Program-made: the position numbers and the translations under genes
In this document: positions 44,781 through 53,344 of the stretch, piece after piece
How positions within the stretch are numbered: position 1 is the stretch's first letter
Layout of the letters: each line of letters starts with the position of its first letter
Assembly: GCF_017743975.1 (NCBI RefSeq)
Contig: NZ_JAGHRC010000007.1
Coordinates: forward strand, 1-64,000
Direction: 5' to 3'
Origin: Ruegeria sp. R14_0
GTDB lineage: Bacteria > Pseudomonadota > Alphaproteobacteria > Rhodobacterales > Rhodobacteraceae
DNA length: 64,000 bases
The notes under the pieces: generated by a model
Databases searched by the model: none
What the model was told of the DNA's origin: nothing
The model's input: only the letters and a program-made list of their open reading frames with translations

Positions 44781-46079
44781 ATGCGTAAATGCATAGGTGG
44801 CGTCATGACCGCCGCATTATGGGCATCCATCGTGCAGGCGGAATCAATCAACACATTAAGCGGGTCTCAGGCCATACAGCTGGCATCAGCTGGTGTAGTC
44901 GTGTCGATCCGGCCGGTTATTCGGCCCTCAGCTAAGGAGTACCGGGTGTCAGTGGAAGGGAATGCGCGGTTCCAGGCATGGCTTGGAGCGTTTCGCGAGC
45001 GGGCGGTCGAACAAGGCATTTCAGTTGCAACACTGGACCGGTCGCTGGCAGGGCTGACATATGACAAGGACGTCATCCGGCGAGACCGCAATCAGGCCGA
45101 GTTCTCAAAACCGATTTGGGAGTATCTGGATTCTGCCGTTTCCGACACGCGCGTCCGAAATGGTCGCGCAGGGTTGCAAGAGTATTCCGAGGCTTTGACC
45201 CGGATCGAAGCGACATACGGCGTCGAGAAAGAGGTCGTAACGGCGATCTGGGGGCTTGAAACCTCGTTCGGAACCTATCGGGGCAGTGATCAAACCCTCC
45301 GCTCACTGGCGACGCTGGCGTTTGACGCAAGACGCGCGCAGTTTTTTGAAACTCAGTTAGTCGCGGCTTTGCAGATCATCCAAGCCGGTGACATTAACCC
45401 GAACAAGATGGTAGGCAGCTGGGCTGGCGCGATGGGGCACACGCAATTCATGCCGACGTCCTATCTGGACCATGCCGTTGATTTTGACGGCGACGGTCGC
45501 CGCGATATCTGGTCCGAAGACCCAACGGATGCGCTGGCTTCGGCGGCGGCTTATCTGGCGCGCCATGGCTGGACCAAAGGGCAACCCTGGGGCGTTGAGG
45601 TAACGCTCCCCAAAGGCTTTAACTTTGCTATGGCACGACGCGATCACACTCTGCTGCCCTCAGAATGGGCCGCGCGCGGGGTGGTGGCTGTAAACGGTAC
45701 GGCCATCGCAGATCACGGGCAGGCAGCGATCCTGTTGCCGGCGGGCGGGCAAGGCGTCGCGCTGATGATCTTCGACAATTTCAAAGTGATCGAAAAGTAC
45801 AACGGCGCCGACGCTTACGTAATCGGTATCGGCCACCTGTCCGACCGTCTGGCCGGGCGCGCGCCGTTCGAGGCCGATTGGCCACGCGGTGACCGTGTGC
45901 TGAGCTTTACCGAAAAGAAAGAGCTTCAGACCCGCCTAACTGAAGCCGGTTTTGACACCCAGGGCATCGACGGTCGCACCGGACCAAACACGACCAAGGC
46001 AGTTCGGGCGTATCAACTGGCACAGGGACTGCTGCCAGACGGCTATGCCAGTTTGAGGCTATTGGAGCGGTTGCGTTGA
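44781..46079 (+). CDS. Lytic murein transglycosylase, MltB family, with peptidoglycan-binding domain
   Basis: 432 aa. Signal peptide about 1-20 (ASIVQAE). MltB-type lysozyme-like domain: the catalytic Glu is in AIWGLETSFG and the AMGHTQFMPTSYLDHAVDFDGDGRRDIW segment follows. A PG_binding_1 domain closes the protein (about 370-432). It cleaves the MurNAc-GlcNAc bond of peptidoglycan with 1,6-anhydro formation. No lipobox was seen, so it is probably soluble in the periplasm. Stands alone, with a 191-base AT-richer gap after it. Confidence 0.9.
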   Translation: MRKCIGGVMTAALWASIVQAESINTLSGSQAIQLASAGVVVSIRPVIRPSAKEYRVSVEGNARFQAWLGAFRERAVEQGISVATLDRSLAGLTYDKDVIRRDRNQAEFSKPIWEYLDSAVSDTRVRNGRAGLQEYSEALTRIEATYGVEKEVVTAIWGLETSFGTYRGSDQTLRSLATLAFDARRAQFFETQLVAALQIIQAGDINPNKMVGSWAGAMGHTQFMPTSYLDHAVDFDGDGRRDIWSEDPTDALASAAAYLARHGWTKGQPWGVEVTLPKGFNFAMARRDHTLLPSEWAARGVVAVNGTAIADHGQAAILLPAGGQGVALMIFDNFKVIEKYNGADAYVIGIGHLSDRLAGRAPFEADWPRGDRVLSFTEKKELQTRLTEAGFDTQGIDGRTGPNTTKAVRAYQLAQGLLPDGYASLRLLERLR

Positions 46080-46270
46080 CTGAATAAGCGTTTGGAAGAT
46101 TTGTTGATTTGAGACCGTTATGCGGACAAAACAGACATACTAGGTGATAGCTTTCTAAATCGTGTGACGGTCAGTTTATACCAATTTGGAAGCGGTGCCT
46201 GTTGTCATATGCACCGGCAAATGGAATTGGCGCAGGGCCCAATACTGCCCTGAGGGCCGTTGAAGTGCAG

Positions 46271-46873
46271 TCATAAAATTCCCAATGCTCGGGCGCCGTC
46301 AACCATGATTTCCACTGCAAGGGCAGCTACTAGAATTGCAAACAGCTTCTCCAACAGGCCGATCACCGCGTGTGGAATGAATGCGCCAAGCCGACCTGCT
46401 CCCAATAGGACCAAGATGTCCAGCACAGCTATGATCACTATCGCAACTGCGACATTCGCCAAGGCCGCCATATCAGTCGCTTCTGCCGAGAAGGTCACCA
46501 GCGCAACGATCCCGACAGGATTTAGTATGAGTGGCAGACCAATTGGCGAAACAGCGAGATCAACAGGATCCTGCGTTTCCGACGACTCTTCGCTATTCGA
46601 TTCTAGAATTAACCGAATAGAGAACAGCAGTAGAATAAGCCCGCCAGACAGTCCAAGAGAACCGATGCTGAAATGCAGGATTGACTGCAACCATGCTCCC
46701 AATACCAACAGAGTTAATCCCGAGCCAACAGCAGTTGCAACGCCGACAAACGCCACCTTGTCTCGCGTTTTCAGGTCATATTCTTCTGTTTTTTCGATGA
46801 AGACCAACATTGCCTTGAGCGGTCCCATTCCCACCAGGAATGTCAGAAGAAGCTCGCTCCAGCTGATTTCCAT
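46271..46873 (-). CDS. MarC-family integral membrane protein
   Basis: 200 aa, six membrane helices, with FLVGMGPLKAMLVFIEKT at the N-terminus and SPIGLPLILNPVGIVAL in the fourth helix, both MarC (UPF0056) patterns. The name comes from the mar locus but a role in multidrug resistance is not supported for the family; transport function unknown. The gene and the gap before it are visibly richer in A+T than the neighbours, which may point to acquisition by transfer. AAGAAGG precedes the ATG. Confidence 0.83.
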   Translation of the reverse strand: MEISWSELLLTFLVGMGPLKAMLVFIEKTEEYDLKTRDKVAFVGVATAVGSGLTLLVLGAWLQSILHFSIGSLGLSGGLILLLFSIRLILESNSEESSETQDPVDLAVSPIGLPLILNPVGIVALVTFSAEATDMAALANVAVAIVIIAVLDILVLLGAGRLGAFIPHAVIGLLEKLFAILVAALAVEIMVDGARALGIL

Positions 46874-47011
46874 GATGTTACCTTCTTCATCTTCGCACGC
46901 AAATTCGGCGGCAACCTAACAGAAGGTTAAACGCAAACAAGGAGCGTTCCGCAAAACACCTCCGCTGTGGGTGCAAAGCGGACACTCTCATTTGGTTAAT
47001 TTCCGAATAAA

Positions 47012-47036
47012 AAAGGCGGCTGTTGCAGCCGCCTTC
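47012..47036 (-). terminator. Terminator of the polyamine aminotransferase gene
   Basis: Stem AAGGCGGCT / AGCCGCCTT (47013-47021, 47027-47035) with a 5-base loop. Read on the minus strand the stem is followed by TTTTATT, so it ends the transcript from 47060. A-run on the other side may make it bidirectional. Confidence 0.85.
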
Positions 47037-47059
47037 ACGTAAACCCTCAAACTGGTCGG

Positions 47060-48457
47060 CTATGACGCCGACTTCATCAGCCCCTGCGCGATGATCTCAG
47101 CCTGTGCTTCGTCAAGCGATTTGCGAATTCGCACGAACATCTCGTCGATATCAGCAGGGGTCAGGATCAGAGGCGGCGAGATAATCATCCGGTCGCCAAC
47201 ATGGCGCATGATCAGGTTGTTGGCGAAACAGCGGTCACGGCAGATGTATCCGACTGTGCCGGGTTCGGACGCGAATTTCGCCCGGCTGGCCTTGTCCGGA
47301 GTCAGCGCGATCGAGGCCATCATGCCGACGATCTTGGCCTCACCGACCAGCGGGTGGTCGGCCAGCGCCTCCCATTTCTCTTTCAGATAGGGGGCCGCCA
47401 CATCGCGGACGTTGTCCACGATGCACTCTTCTTCGAGGATGCGCAGGTTTTCCAGCGCGACCGCCGCAGCGACCGGGTGGCCGGAATAGGTATAGCCGTG
47501 GTTGAACTCGGTGCCGCCAATCACCTCGGCGATCTCGTCATTCACGATGGACCCGCCGATGGGCGCATAGCCCGAACTCAGGCCCTTGGCGATCGTCATG
47601 ATGTGCGGCTTGATTCCAACAGTCTGGGACCCGAACCAGTTTCCGGTCCGACCAAAGCCGCAGATGACCTCATCAGCGATCAAAAGGATATCGTATTTGT
47701 CACAGATGCGCTGAACCTCAGGCCAATAGCTGTCGGGCGCTACGATTACGCCACCCGCACCTTGGACGGGTTCCGCGATAAAGGCTGCGACGCGATCTTC
47801 GCCCAGTTCTAGAATGGCCTCTTCCAACTCGCGCGCGCGGGCCAGACCGAATTCTTCGGGGGTCATGTCGCCGCCCTCAGCCCACCAGTTTGGTTGATTG
47901 ATGTGGTGAATGTTGGGGATCGGGATACCGCCCTGCGCGTGCATCCCGGCCATGCCGCCCAAAGACGCCGACCCCACAGAGGATCCATGATAGGCGTTCT
48001 TGCGGCTGATGATGATATTCTTGTCCGGATGGCCCTTTTCGGCCCAGTAAGTGCGCACCAGACGGATGTTGGTGTCATTCGCCTCGGACCCGCCTGCGGC
48101 AAAGAAGACGTGGTTCAGATCACCCGGCGCCAACTCGGCGATTTTAGCCGCCAGCGCGATTGCCGGAACATGGGTCGTTTTGAAGAACGTGTTGTAATAT
48201 GGCAGTTCGCGCATCTGACGGGCGGCAACCTCGGCCAGTTCATCGCGGCCGTAGCCGATATTGACGCACCAAAGGCCCGCCATTGCGTCCAAAATCTCTT
48301 CGCCTTCACTGTCCGTCAGGTACACACCTTTTGCACGTGTGATGACGCGTGCGCCTTCTTTGCCCAATGACCCATTGGCAGAAAACGGATGCATGTGATG
48401 CGCCGCATCCAAAGCCTGCAACTCGGCGGTTGGCATGTGATTGGTGATGGTCGACAT
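47060..48457 (-). CDS. Class III (omega-amino acid:pyruvate / polyamine) aminotransferase
   Basis: 465 aa, class III PLP aminotransferase. K291 in MTIAKGLSSGYAPIGG carries PLP; LIADEVICGFGRTGNWFGS and SEANDTNIRLVR are family motifs. The N-terminus (LDAAHHMHPFSANGSLGKEGARVITRAKGVYLTDSEG) resembles SpuC-like putrescine:pyruvate aminotransferases. The adjacent PotF-PotG-PotH-PotI type uptake genes and the FAD oxidase support putrescine or another polyamine as substrate. Beta-alanine or taurine cannot be excluded by eye. Confidence 0.87.
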   Translation of the reverse strand: MSTITNHMPTAELQALDAAHHMHPFSANGSLGKEGARVITRAKGVYLTDSEGEEILDAMAGLWCVNIGYGRDELAEVAARQMRELPYYNTFFKTTHVPAIALAAKIAELAPGDLNHVFFAAGGSEANDTNIRLVRTYWAEKGHPDKNIIISRKNAYHGSSVGSASLGGMAGMHAQGGIPIPNIHHINQPNWWAEGGDMTPEEFGLARARELEEAILELGEDRVAAFIAEPVQGAGGVIVAPDSYWPEVQRICDKYDILLIADEVICGFGRTGNWFGSQTVGIKPHIMTIAKGLSSGYAPIGGSIVNDEIAEVIGGTEFNHGYTYSGHPVAAAVALENLRILEEECIVDNVRDVAAPYLKEKWEALADHPLVGEAKIVGMMASIALTPDKASRAKFASEPGTVGYICRDRCFANNLIMRHVGDRMIISPPLILTPADIDEMFVRIRKSLDEAQAEIIAQGLMKSAS

Positions 48458-48495
48458 CAGAGAATCTCCTGCAAAAGCGGTTGCCCATCACAATA

Positions 48496-48504
48496 TGATC
48501 AAAT
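48496..48504. promoter_or_regulatory. Single TGATCAAAT site before the aminotransferase
   Basis: TGATCAAAT at 48496-48504, matching the core of the repeated TTGATCAAATCC sites at 49203 and 49303, in the gap upstream of the aminotransferase gene. A possible third operator of the same GntR regulator. Confidence 0.45.
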
Positions 48505-48532
48505 TTCCTACTGTCAATCGAATCGGATTGAA

Positions 48533-49216
48533 TCAGACGTCCATCAACGCGTCCGACATCAGTTCCATCCCTTGTTCAATGTCCTGTGCAGTCGCTTTTG
48601 CGACTTTGTCAGCATCCCTGGCGCGCAGAGCCGAGAGGATATCCTTGTGCCGATCCGGCAGGCTGTGCGTGCCAAATCGTCCGCACACAACGCGCAGGGA
48701 AGGGCCGAACCGAAGCCACAATCGCTCGGCCAGATCGTTTAGGATCGGAGCATTCGCATGGGCATAGAGCGTTTGGTGAAACTGATGGTTCAGGCGCAGA
48801 TAGCCGCTGACGTCGCCATCGGCGATGGTCTGATCAAGACGTTGATCGAGTTGCTCTAGCCGGTCGATATCATCGGTCGTCACCGTTGCAGTTGCGCGTC
48901 TGGAAAGCTCTGATTCTATTGATATTCTCGCAAAAATCATCTGTTCAACGTCGGCATTGGACAGCAACGGAACGCTGACCCGCCGGTTGCCCTGAAACAC
49001 AAGGGCACCATCGGAAATCAACCGCCGAATCGCCTCGCGGACTGGGGTCATCCCGACGCCCAGCGAATCGGTCAAACCCTGTATCGTTACAGGCTGTCCA
49101 GGGACCAGCTCCCCGTACATGATCTGAGATCTGAGGGTTTGGTACACCTGCTCGTGCGCGGGTTTCTTTCCTTCGCCTGTCTTGGCGTCAGATGCATTTT
49201 TTTTGATCAAATCCAA
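48533..49216 (-). CDS. GntR-family regulator with FCD domain (polyamine locus)
   Basis: 227 aa with a TTG start at 49216; no ATG lies near and a GTG at codon 25 would cut into the HTH. Winged helix (QVYQTLRSQIMYGELVPGQPV, LGVGMTPVREAIRRLISDGAL), then FCD domain (LNHQFHQTLYAHAN). It lies between the aminotransferase and transporter genes and is the likely regulator of both. A TTGATCAAATCC site overlaps its own first codons, which suggests autorepression. Confidence 0.86.
   Translation of the reverse strand: MDLIKKNASDAKTGEGKKPAHEQVYQTLRSQIMYGELVPGQPVTIQGLTDSLGVGMTPVREAIRRLISDGALVFQGNRRVSVPLLSNADVEQMIFARISIESELSRRATATVTTDDIDRLEQLDQRLDQTIADGDVSGYLRLNHQFHQTLYAHANAPILNDLAERLWLRFGPSLRVVCGRFGTHSLPDRHKDILSALRARDADKVAKATAQDIEQGMELMSDALMDV
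49203..49214. promoter_or_regulatory. TTGATCAAATCC repeat, copy 1
   Basis: TTGATCAA is a perfect 8-bp palindrome followed by ATCC. Copy 2 at 49303 is identical over 12 bases and starts exactly 100 bases away. Candidate operator for the GntR/FCD protein. This copy overlaps the first codons of the regulator gene. Confidence 0.55.
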
Positions 49217-49302
49217 GTAGCTTACCCTGTTTCGCTTGGTGTCGACTTGCCAGACGCCTGACCTCGTGAAACCATACGATGGATCGGGGGAAAACGCAAA
49301 AC

Positions 49303-49314
49303 TTGATCAAATCC
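49303..49314. promoter_or_regulatory. TTGATCAAATCC repeat, copy 2
   Basis: Second identical copy, 43 bases upstream of the PotF-like gene, where a repressor would block its transcription. The pair may support DNA looping. Confidence 0.55.
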
Positions 49315-49356
49315 GAAAAAACGGGAAAATACCCGGACACTTGCAGGGAGAGAATT

Positions 49357-50442
49357 ATGTCAATCAAAACGCTGACGATGACAGCGATCGTCGCGCTGGG
49401 GACTTCGGCGGCTTTTGCCGAAGAGGTGCGCGTCTATAACTGGTCCGACTATATTGATGAGGACCTTCTGAAAAAATTCGAAGAAGAAACCGGCCTGACA
49501 CTGATTTACGACGTGTTCGACAGCAATGAAGTTCTGGAAACGAAAATGCTGGCGGGTGGTTCGGGCTACGACGTGGTGGTTCCGACCGGCACCTTCCTTC
49601 AGCGCCAGATTCAAGCCGGCGCCTTTCAACCGCTGGATAAGTCTCAGTTGTCGAATGCGGGCAATCTGTGGGATGTAATTCAGGACCGGACAGCGGGTTA
49701 CGATCCCGACAACGCCTATTCGATCAACTATATGTGGGGCACCACCGGCCTGGGTGTGAACGTTGCCAAAGTCAAAGAGGTGCTTGGCGAAGATGTTGCG
49801 CTGAACAGTATGGACCTGGTTCTCAAGCCTGAGAATATGGAAAAACTGGCATCATGTGGCGTACATTTCCTGGATGCGCCGACCGAGATCATTCCAATGA
49901 CGCTGCAGTATATTGGCGAAGATCCCGACAGCCATGACACGGACGTCATTGCAAAAACCGAGGAAATGCTGGCAGCCGTTCGCCCCTACATTCAGAAATT
50001 CCACAGCTCGGAGTATATCAACGCCCTGGCCAATGGCGATATCTGTGTAGCCGTGGGCTGGTCGGGCGACATTCTGCAAGCGCGTGACCGTGCCGCCGAG
50101 GCCGACAACGGCGTGGAGATTGAATACCATCCGTTCGCGGAAGGATCGCTGATGTGGTTCGACCAGATGGCAGTTCCGGCAGATGCGCCGAATCCGGAAG
50201 GCGCACATAAGTTCCTGAACTTCATTCTGGATGCCAACAACATGGCCGCAGCGTCGAACTACGTTTACTACGCCAACGGCAACAAAGCCTCGCAGGAGTT
50301 CCTGGAGGAAGACGTGATTGGCGATCCGGCTATCTATCCGGATGAGACGACGATGCAGAACCTCTACATCACCACGCCCTATCCGGCAAAAACTCAGCGG
50401 GTTGTGACCCGTCTGTGGACCAAAATCAAATCGGGCACCTGA
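49357..50442 (+). CDS. PotF-like polyamine ABC transporter substrate-binding protein
   Basis: 361 aa. Signal peptide about 1-21 (GTSAAFAE). The mature start VRVYNWSDYIDEDLLKKFEEETG is the hallmark of PotD/PotF; WGTTGLGVNVAKV and VAVGWSGDILQARD follow. It binds putrescine or a related polyamine in the periplasm. ATG 49357 was chosen for CAGGGAGAG upstream and the signal peptide; the frame extends to 49279. First gene of the uptake operon. Confidence 0.93.
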   Translation: MSIKTLTMTAIVALGTSAAFAEEVRVYNWSDYIDEDLLKKFEEETGLTLIYDVFDSNEVLETKMLAGGSGYDVVVPTGTFLQRQIQAGAFQPLDKSQLSNAGNLWDVIQDRTAGYDPDNAYSINYMWGTTGLGVNVAKVKEVLGEDVALNSMDLVLKPENMEKLASCGVHFLDAPTEIIPMTLQYIGEDPDSHDTDVIAKTEEMLAAVRPYIQKFHSSEYINALANGDICVAVGWSGDILQARDRAAEADNGVEIEYHPFAEGSLMWFDQMAVPADAPNPEGAHKFLNFILDANNMAAASNYVYYANGNKASQEFLEEDVIGDPAIYPDETTMQNLYITTPYPAKTQRVVTRLWTKIKSGT

Positions 50443-50511
50443 TCCGAAGTATCTGAGCAAGGCGGCCTGACCGCCTTGCCCATTCAATCAGATTGTCGAA
50501 CGGGGGCCGTT

Positions 50512-51639
50512 TTGAACACTACCGTCTTTGCGCCGTGGGAAGAACCGCAGGCGAAACCCTTGATCCAGTTCCAGAATGTCACCAAGCGGTTTGGCGAGTT
50601 TACGGCGATCGACAATCTGTCATTGGATATTTTTGAAAAAGAATTCTTCGCTTTGCTGGGTCCGTCCGGCTGCGGCAAAACCACGATGATGCGGATGCTT
50701 GCGGGGTTTGAAACGCCCACAGAAGGTCACATCATACTGGGCGGCCAGGATATCGATCCGATCCCGCCAAACAAGCGGGCGGTGAACATGATGTTCCAGT
50801 CCTACGCTTTGTTTCCACATCTCAGCATCTGGGAAAACATCGCTTTTGGTTTGCGGCGGGACAACATGCCCAAGCGTGATCTGGAAGACCGCGTCGAAGA
50901 GATGCTGCGCCTGACTAGACTGGAACAATTCGCCCGCCGCAAGCCGCATCAGATTTCGGGTGGTCAACGTCAGCGGGTCGCTTTGGCGCGATCTTTGGCC
51001 AAGGCCCCGAAACTGCTGTTGCTGGACGAACCGTTGGGCGCGCTGGATAAGAAACTGCGGCAGGATACCCAGTTCGAACTGATGGATATTCAGGAAAAGA
51101 CCGGCACCACCTTTGTGATCGTGACCCATGATCAGGAAGAGGCGATGACCGTCGCCAGCCGCGTCGCTGTGATGGATCAGGGCAAACTGATGCAGGTCGC
51201 GACGCCGGACAAGATTTACGAGAACCCCAACTCGGTCTATGTGGCCGATTTCATCGGCGACGTGAACATCATCGAGGGTCGCACGACTGCAAACGGGGAC
51301 GAAACCTATCAGATCGACTGGGCCGAGGGGCAGGCGCCTCTGACCGCGACATCGGCAAAAGGGTTCTCGAACGGGCAGGCCTGTCATATTGCGATCCGAC
51401 CTGAAAAGGTGACCATTTCGGCTGATCGCCCGGCGGATGCCGTCAATGCCGTGCAGGGCAAAGTGCATGACATCGCTTATCTGGGGAACCTGTCAACCTA
51501 TCATGTCGAACTGCCCAACGGCACGATCATCAAGGCGCAAACGGCCAACACACGCCGTATCTCGCGCCGCTCTTTCACATGGGAAGACCCGGTCTGGCTG
51601 TCCTGGACGGCAACGGCTGCGGTGCTGCTGGACAACTGA
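50512..51639 (+). CDS. PotG-like polyamine ABC transporter ATP-binding protein
   Basis: 375 aa. Walker A GPSGCGKT (50-57), signature SGGQRQRV, Walker B LLLLDEPLGALD and switch H in VTHDQEEAM, with a C-terminal TOBE domain (IRPEKV region). The start is a TTG at 50512 preceded by a GGGGG site; an earlier TTG at 50476 is possible. The stop codon shares bases with the start of the PotH gene (TGATG). Confidence 0.93.
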   Translation: MNTTVFAPWEEPQAKPLIQFQNVTKRFGEFTAIDNLSLDIFEKEFFALLGPSGCGKTTMMRMLAGFETPTEGHIILGGQDIDPIPPNKRAVNMMFQSYALFPHLSIWENIAFGLRRDNMPKRDLEDRVEEMLRLTRLEQFARRKPHQISGGQRQRVALARSLAKAPKLLLLDEPLGALDKKLRQDTQFELMDIQEKTGTTFVIVTHDQEEAMTVASRVAVMDQGKLMQVATPDKIYENPNSVYVADFIGDVNIIEGRTTANGDETYQIDWAEGQAPLTATSAKGFSNGQACHIAIRPEKVTISADRPADAVNAVQGKVHDIAYLGNLSTYHVELPNGTIIKAQTANTRRISRRSFTWEDPVWLSWTATAAVLLDN

Positions 51640-52529
51640 TGCGCCGCGCCCTTCTGATCGCTGTCCCCTATGTCTGGCTGCTGGCGCTGTTTTTGGTGCC
51701 CTTCTTCATCGTACTGAAAATATCGCTCTCGGACATTGAACTTGCCATTCCGCCTTACACACCGACACTGGACCTGTCGCAGGGTTGGGCGGGTATAAAG
51801 GAATTCTTCAGCCAACTGGATTTCGAAAACTATGTCTGGCTGACCGAAGATGACCTGTATTGGAAAGCCTACCTCTCCAGCGTCAAGATCGCGGTGATTT
51901 CAACCGCTCTGACCTTGCTTGTGGGGTACCCGATTGCCTACGGCATGGCCCGTGCACCGCAGGAATGGCGGCCAACGCTGATGATGCTGGTGATCCTGCC
52001 ATTCTGGACCTCGTTTCTGATCCGCGTTTACGCATGGATGGGGATCCTGTCGAACGAAGGATACCTGAATCAGATCTTGCTGTGGCTGGGTATCATCTCG
52101 GCCCCGCTGACTATTCTGAACACCAACACGGCCGTCTATATCGGTATCGTCTACACCTATCTTCCGTTCATGATCCTGCCGATTTATGCAGCGCTGGAAC
52201 GCATGGACGAATCCCTGATCGAAGCGGCCGAGGATCTGGGTTGTTCCCGCATTCAAGCGTTCTGGCTGGTGACCATTCCCCTGTCGCGCCCGGGTATCAT
52301 TGCGGGGTGTTTCCTTGTCATGATCCCGGTGATTGGTGAGTTCGTGATCCCCTCGCTTCTGGGTGGATCGGGTACGCTGATGATCGGTAAAGTTCTGTGG
52401 GAAGAATTCTTCTCGAACCGAGACTGGCCGGTCGCCAGTGCCGTTGCGGTGGTGCTGTTGCTGATCCTGGTGATCCCGATCGTATTGTTCCAGCGCAACC
52501 AGCAAAAACAAACGGAGGCCGACCAATGA
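51639..52529 (+). CDS. PotH-like polyamine ABC transporter permease
   Basis: 296 aa from ATG 51639, which overlaps the PotG stop. Six membrane helices with N-terminal AVPYVWLLALFLVPFF and the coupling EAA loop EAAEDLGCSRIQAFWLVTIPLSRPG. LPFWTSFLIRVYAWMGIL is typical for PotB/PotH. Its partner is encoded next, overlapping by four bases. Confidence 0.93.
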   Translation: MRRALLIAVPYVWLLALFLVPFFIVLKISLSDIELAIPPYTPTLDLSQGWAGIKEFFSQLDFENYVWLTEDDLYWKAYLSSVKIAVISTALTLLVGYPIAYGMARAPQEWRPTLMMLVILPFWTSFLIRVYAWMGILSNEGYLNQILLWLGIISAPLTILNTNTAVYIGIVYTYLPFMILPIYAALERMDESLIEAAEDLGCSRIQAFWLVTIPLSRPGIIAGCFLVMIPVIGEFVIPSLLGGSGTLMIGKVLWEEFFSNRDWPVASAVAVVLLLILVIPIVLFQRNQQKQTEADQ

Positions 52530-53344
52530 ACAGGCTCAGCTGGTTCAATGCGGTGTCTCTGACACTTGGGTTCGCGTTTCTGTACATCCCGATGATCATC
52601 CTGATTATATTCAGCTTTAACGAAAGCAAGCTGGTAACCGTTTGGGCCGGGTTCTCGACCAAATGGTATGGCGAACTGGCCCAGAACGAGGCGTTTCTGG
52701 ACGCGGCATGGGTTACGATCCGGGTGGCAGTCTTTTCCTCGACGCTGGCAACCATTCTTGGAACGGCCGCCGCCTATGTGCTGGTGCGAGGTGGGCGGTT
52801 TTTCGGCCGGACGCTGTTCTCGGGCATGATCTACGCGCCGCTGGTGATGCCCGAAGTTATCACCGGTTTGTCTCTGCTACTTCTGTTTATTGGCATTGGG
52901 CTTGACCGGGGCATTCTGACCATTGTTTTGGCACATACGACCTTTTCGATGTGCTTCGTGTCGGTCGTTGTGTCCTCGCGTTTGGTTTCGTTCGACAAAT
53001 CGCTGGAAGAAGCCGCCCTTGATCTGGGCTGTTCGCCCGCTCAGGCGTTTCGCCTTGTGACCCTTCCGATCATCGCGCCGGCCGTGATTTCGGGTTGGTT
53101 GCTGGCGTTCACTCTGTCGCTGGATGATCTGGTCATCGCGTCCTTCACCTCGGGCCCGTCGGCGACGACGCTGCCGATCAAGATCTTCTCGGCGGTGCGT
53201 CTGGGTGTCAGCCCAGAGATCAACGCGCTATCCACGCTCATGATCGCAGTGGTGACTGTCGGGGTCATAACCGCCTCATTGGTCACGAAGCGCGCGATGG
53301 TGCGGCAAAAGCAGGATGAGCTTGCCGCAGCGCGCACCGAATGA
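52526..53344 (+). CDS. PotI-like polyamine ABC transporter permease
   Basis: 272 aa, six helices, GGAGG ahead of the ATG. PMIILIIFSFNESK at the start and the EAA loop EEAALDLGCSPAQAFRLVTLPIIAP are as in PotC/PotI; LDDLVIASFTSGP is another signature. Coupled by overlap to PotH and, by ATGA, to the FAD oxidase gene. Confidence 0.93.
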   Translation: MNRLSWFNAVSLTLGFAFLYIPMIILIIFSFNESKLVTVWAGFSTKWYGELAQNEAFLDAAWVTIRVAVFSSTLATILGTAAAYVLVRGGRFFGRTLFSGMIYAPLVMPEVITGLSLLLLFIGIGLDRGILTIVLAHTTFSMCFVSVVVSSRLVSFDKSLEEAALDLGCSPAQAFRLVTLPIIAPAVISGWLLAFTLSLDDLVIASFTSGPSATTLPIKIFSAVRLGVSPEINALSTLMIAVVTVGVITASLVTKRAMVRQKQDELAAARTE

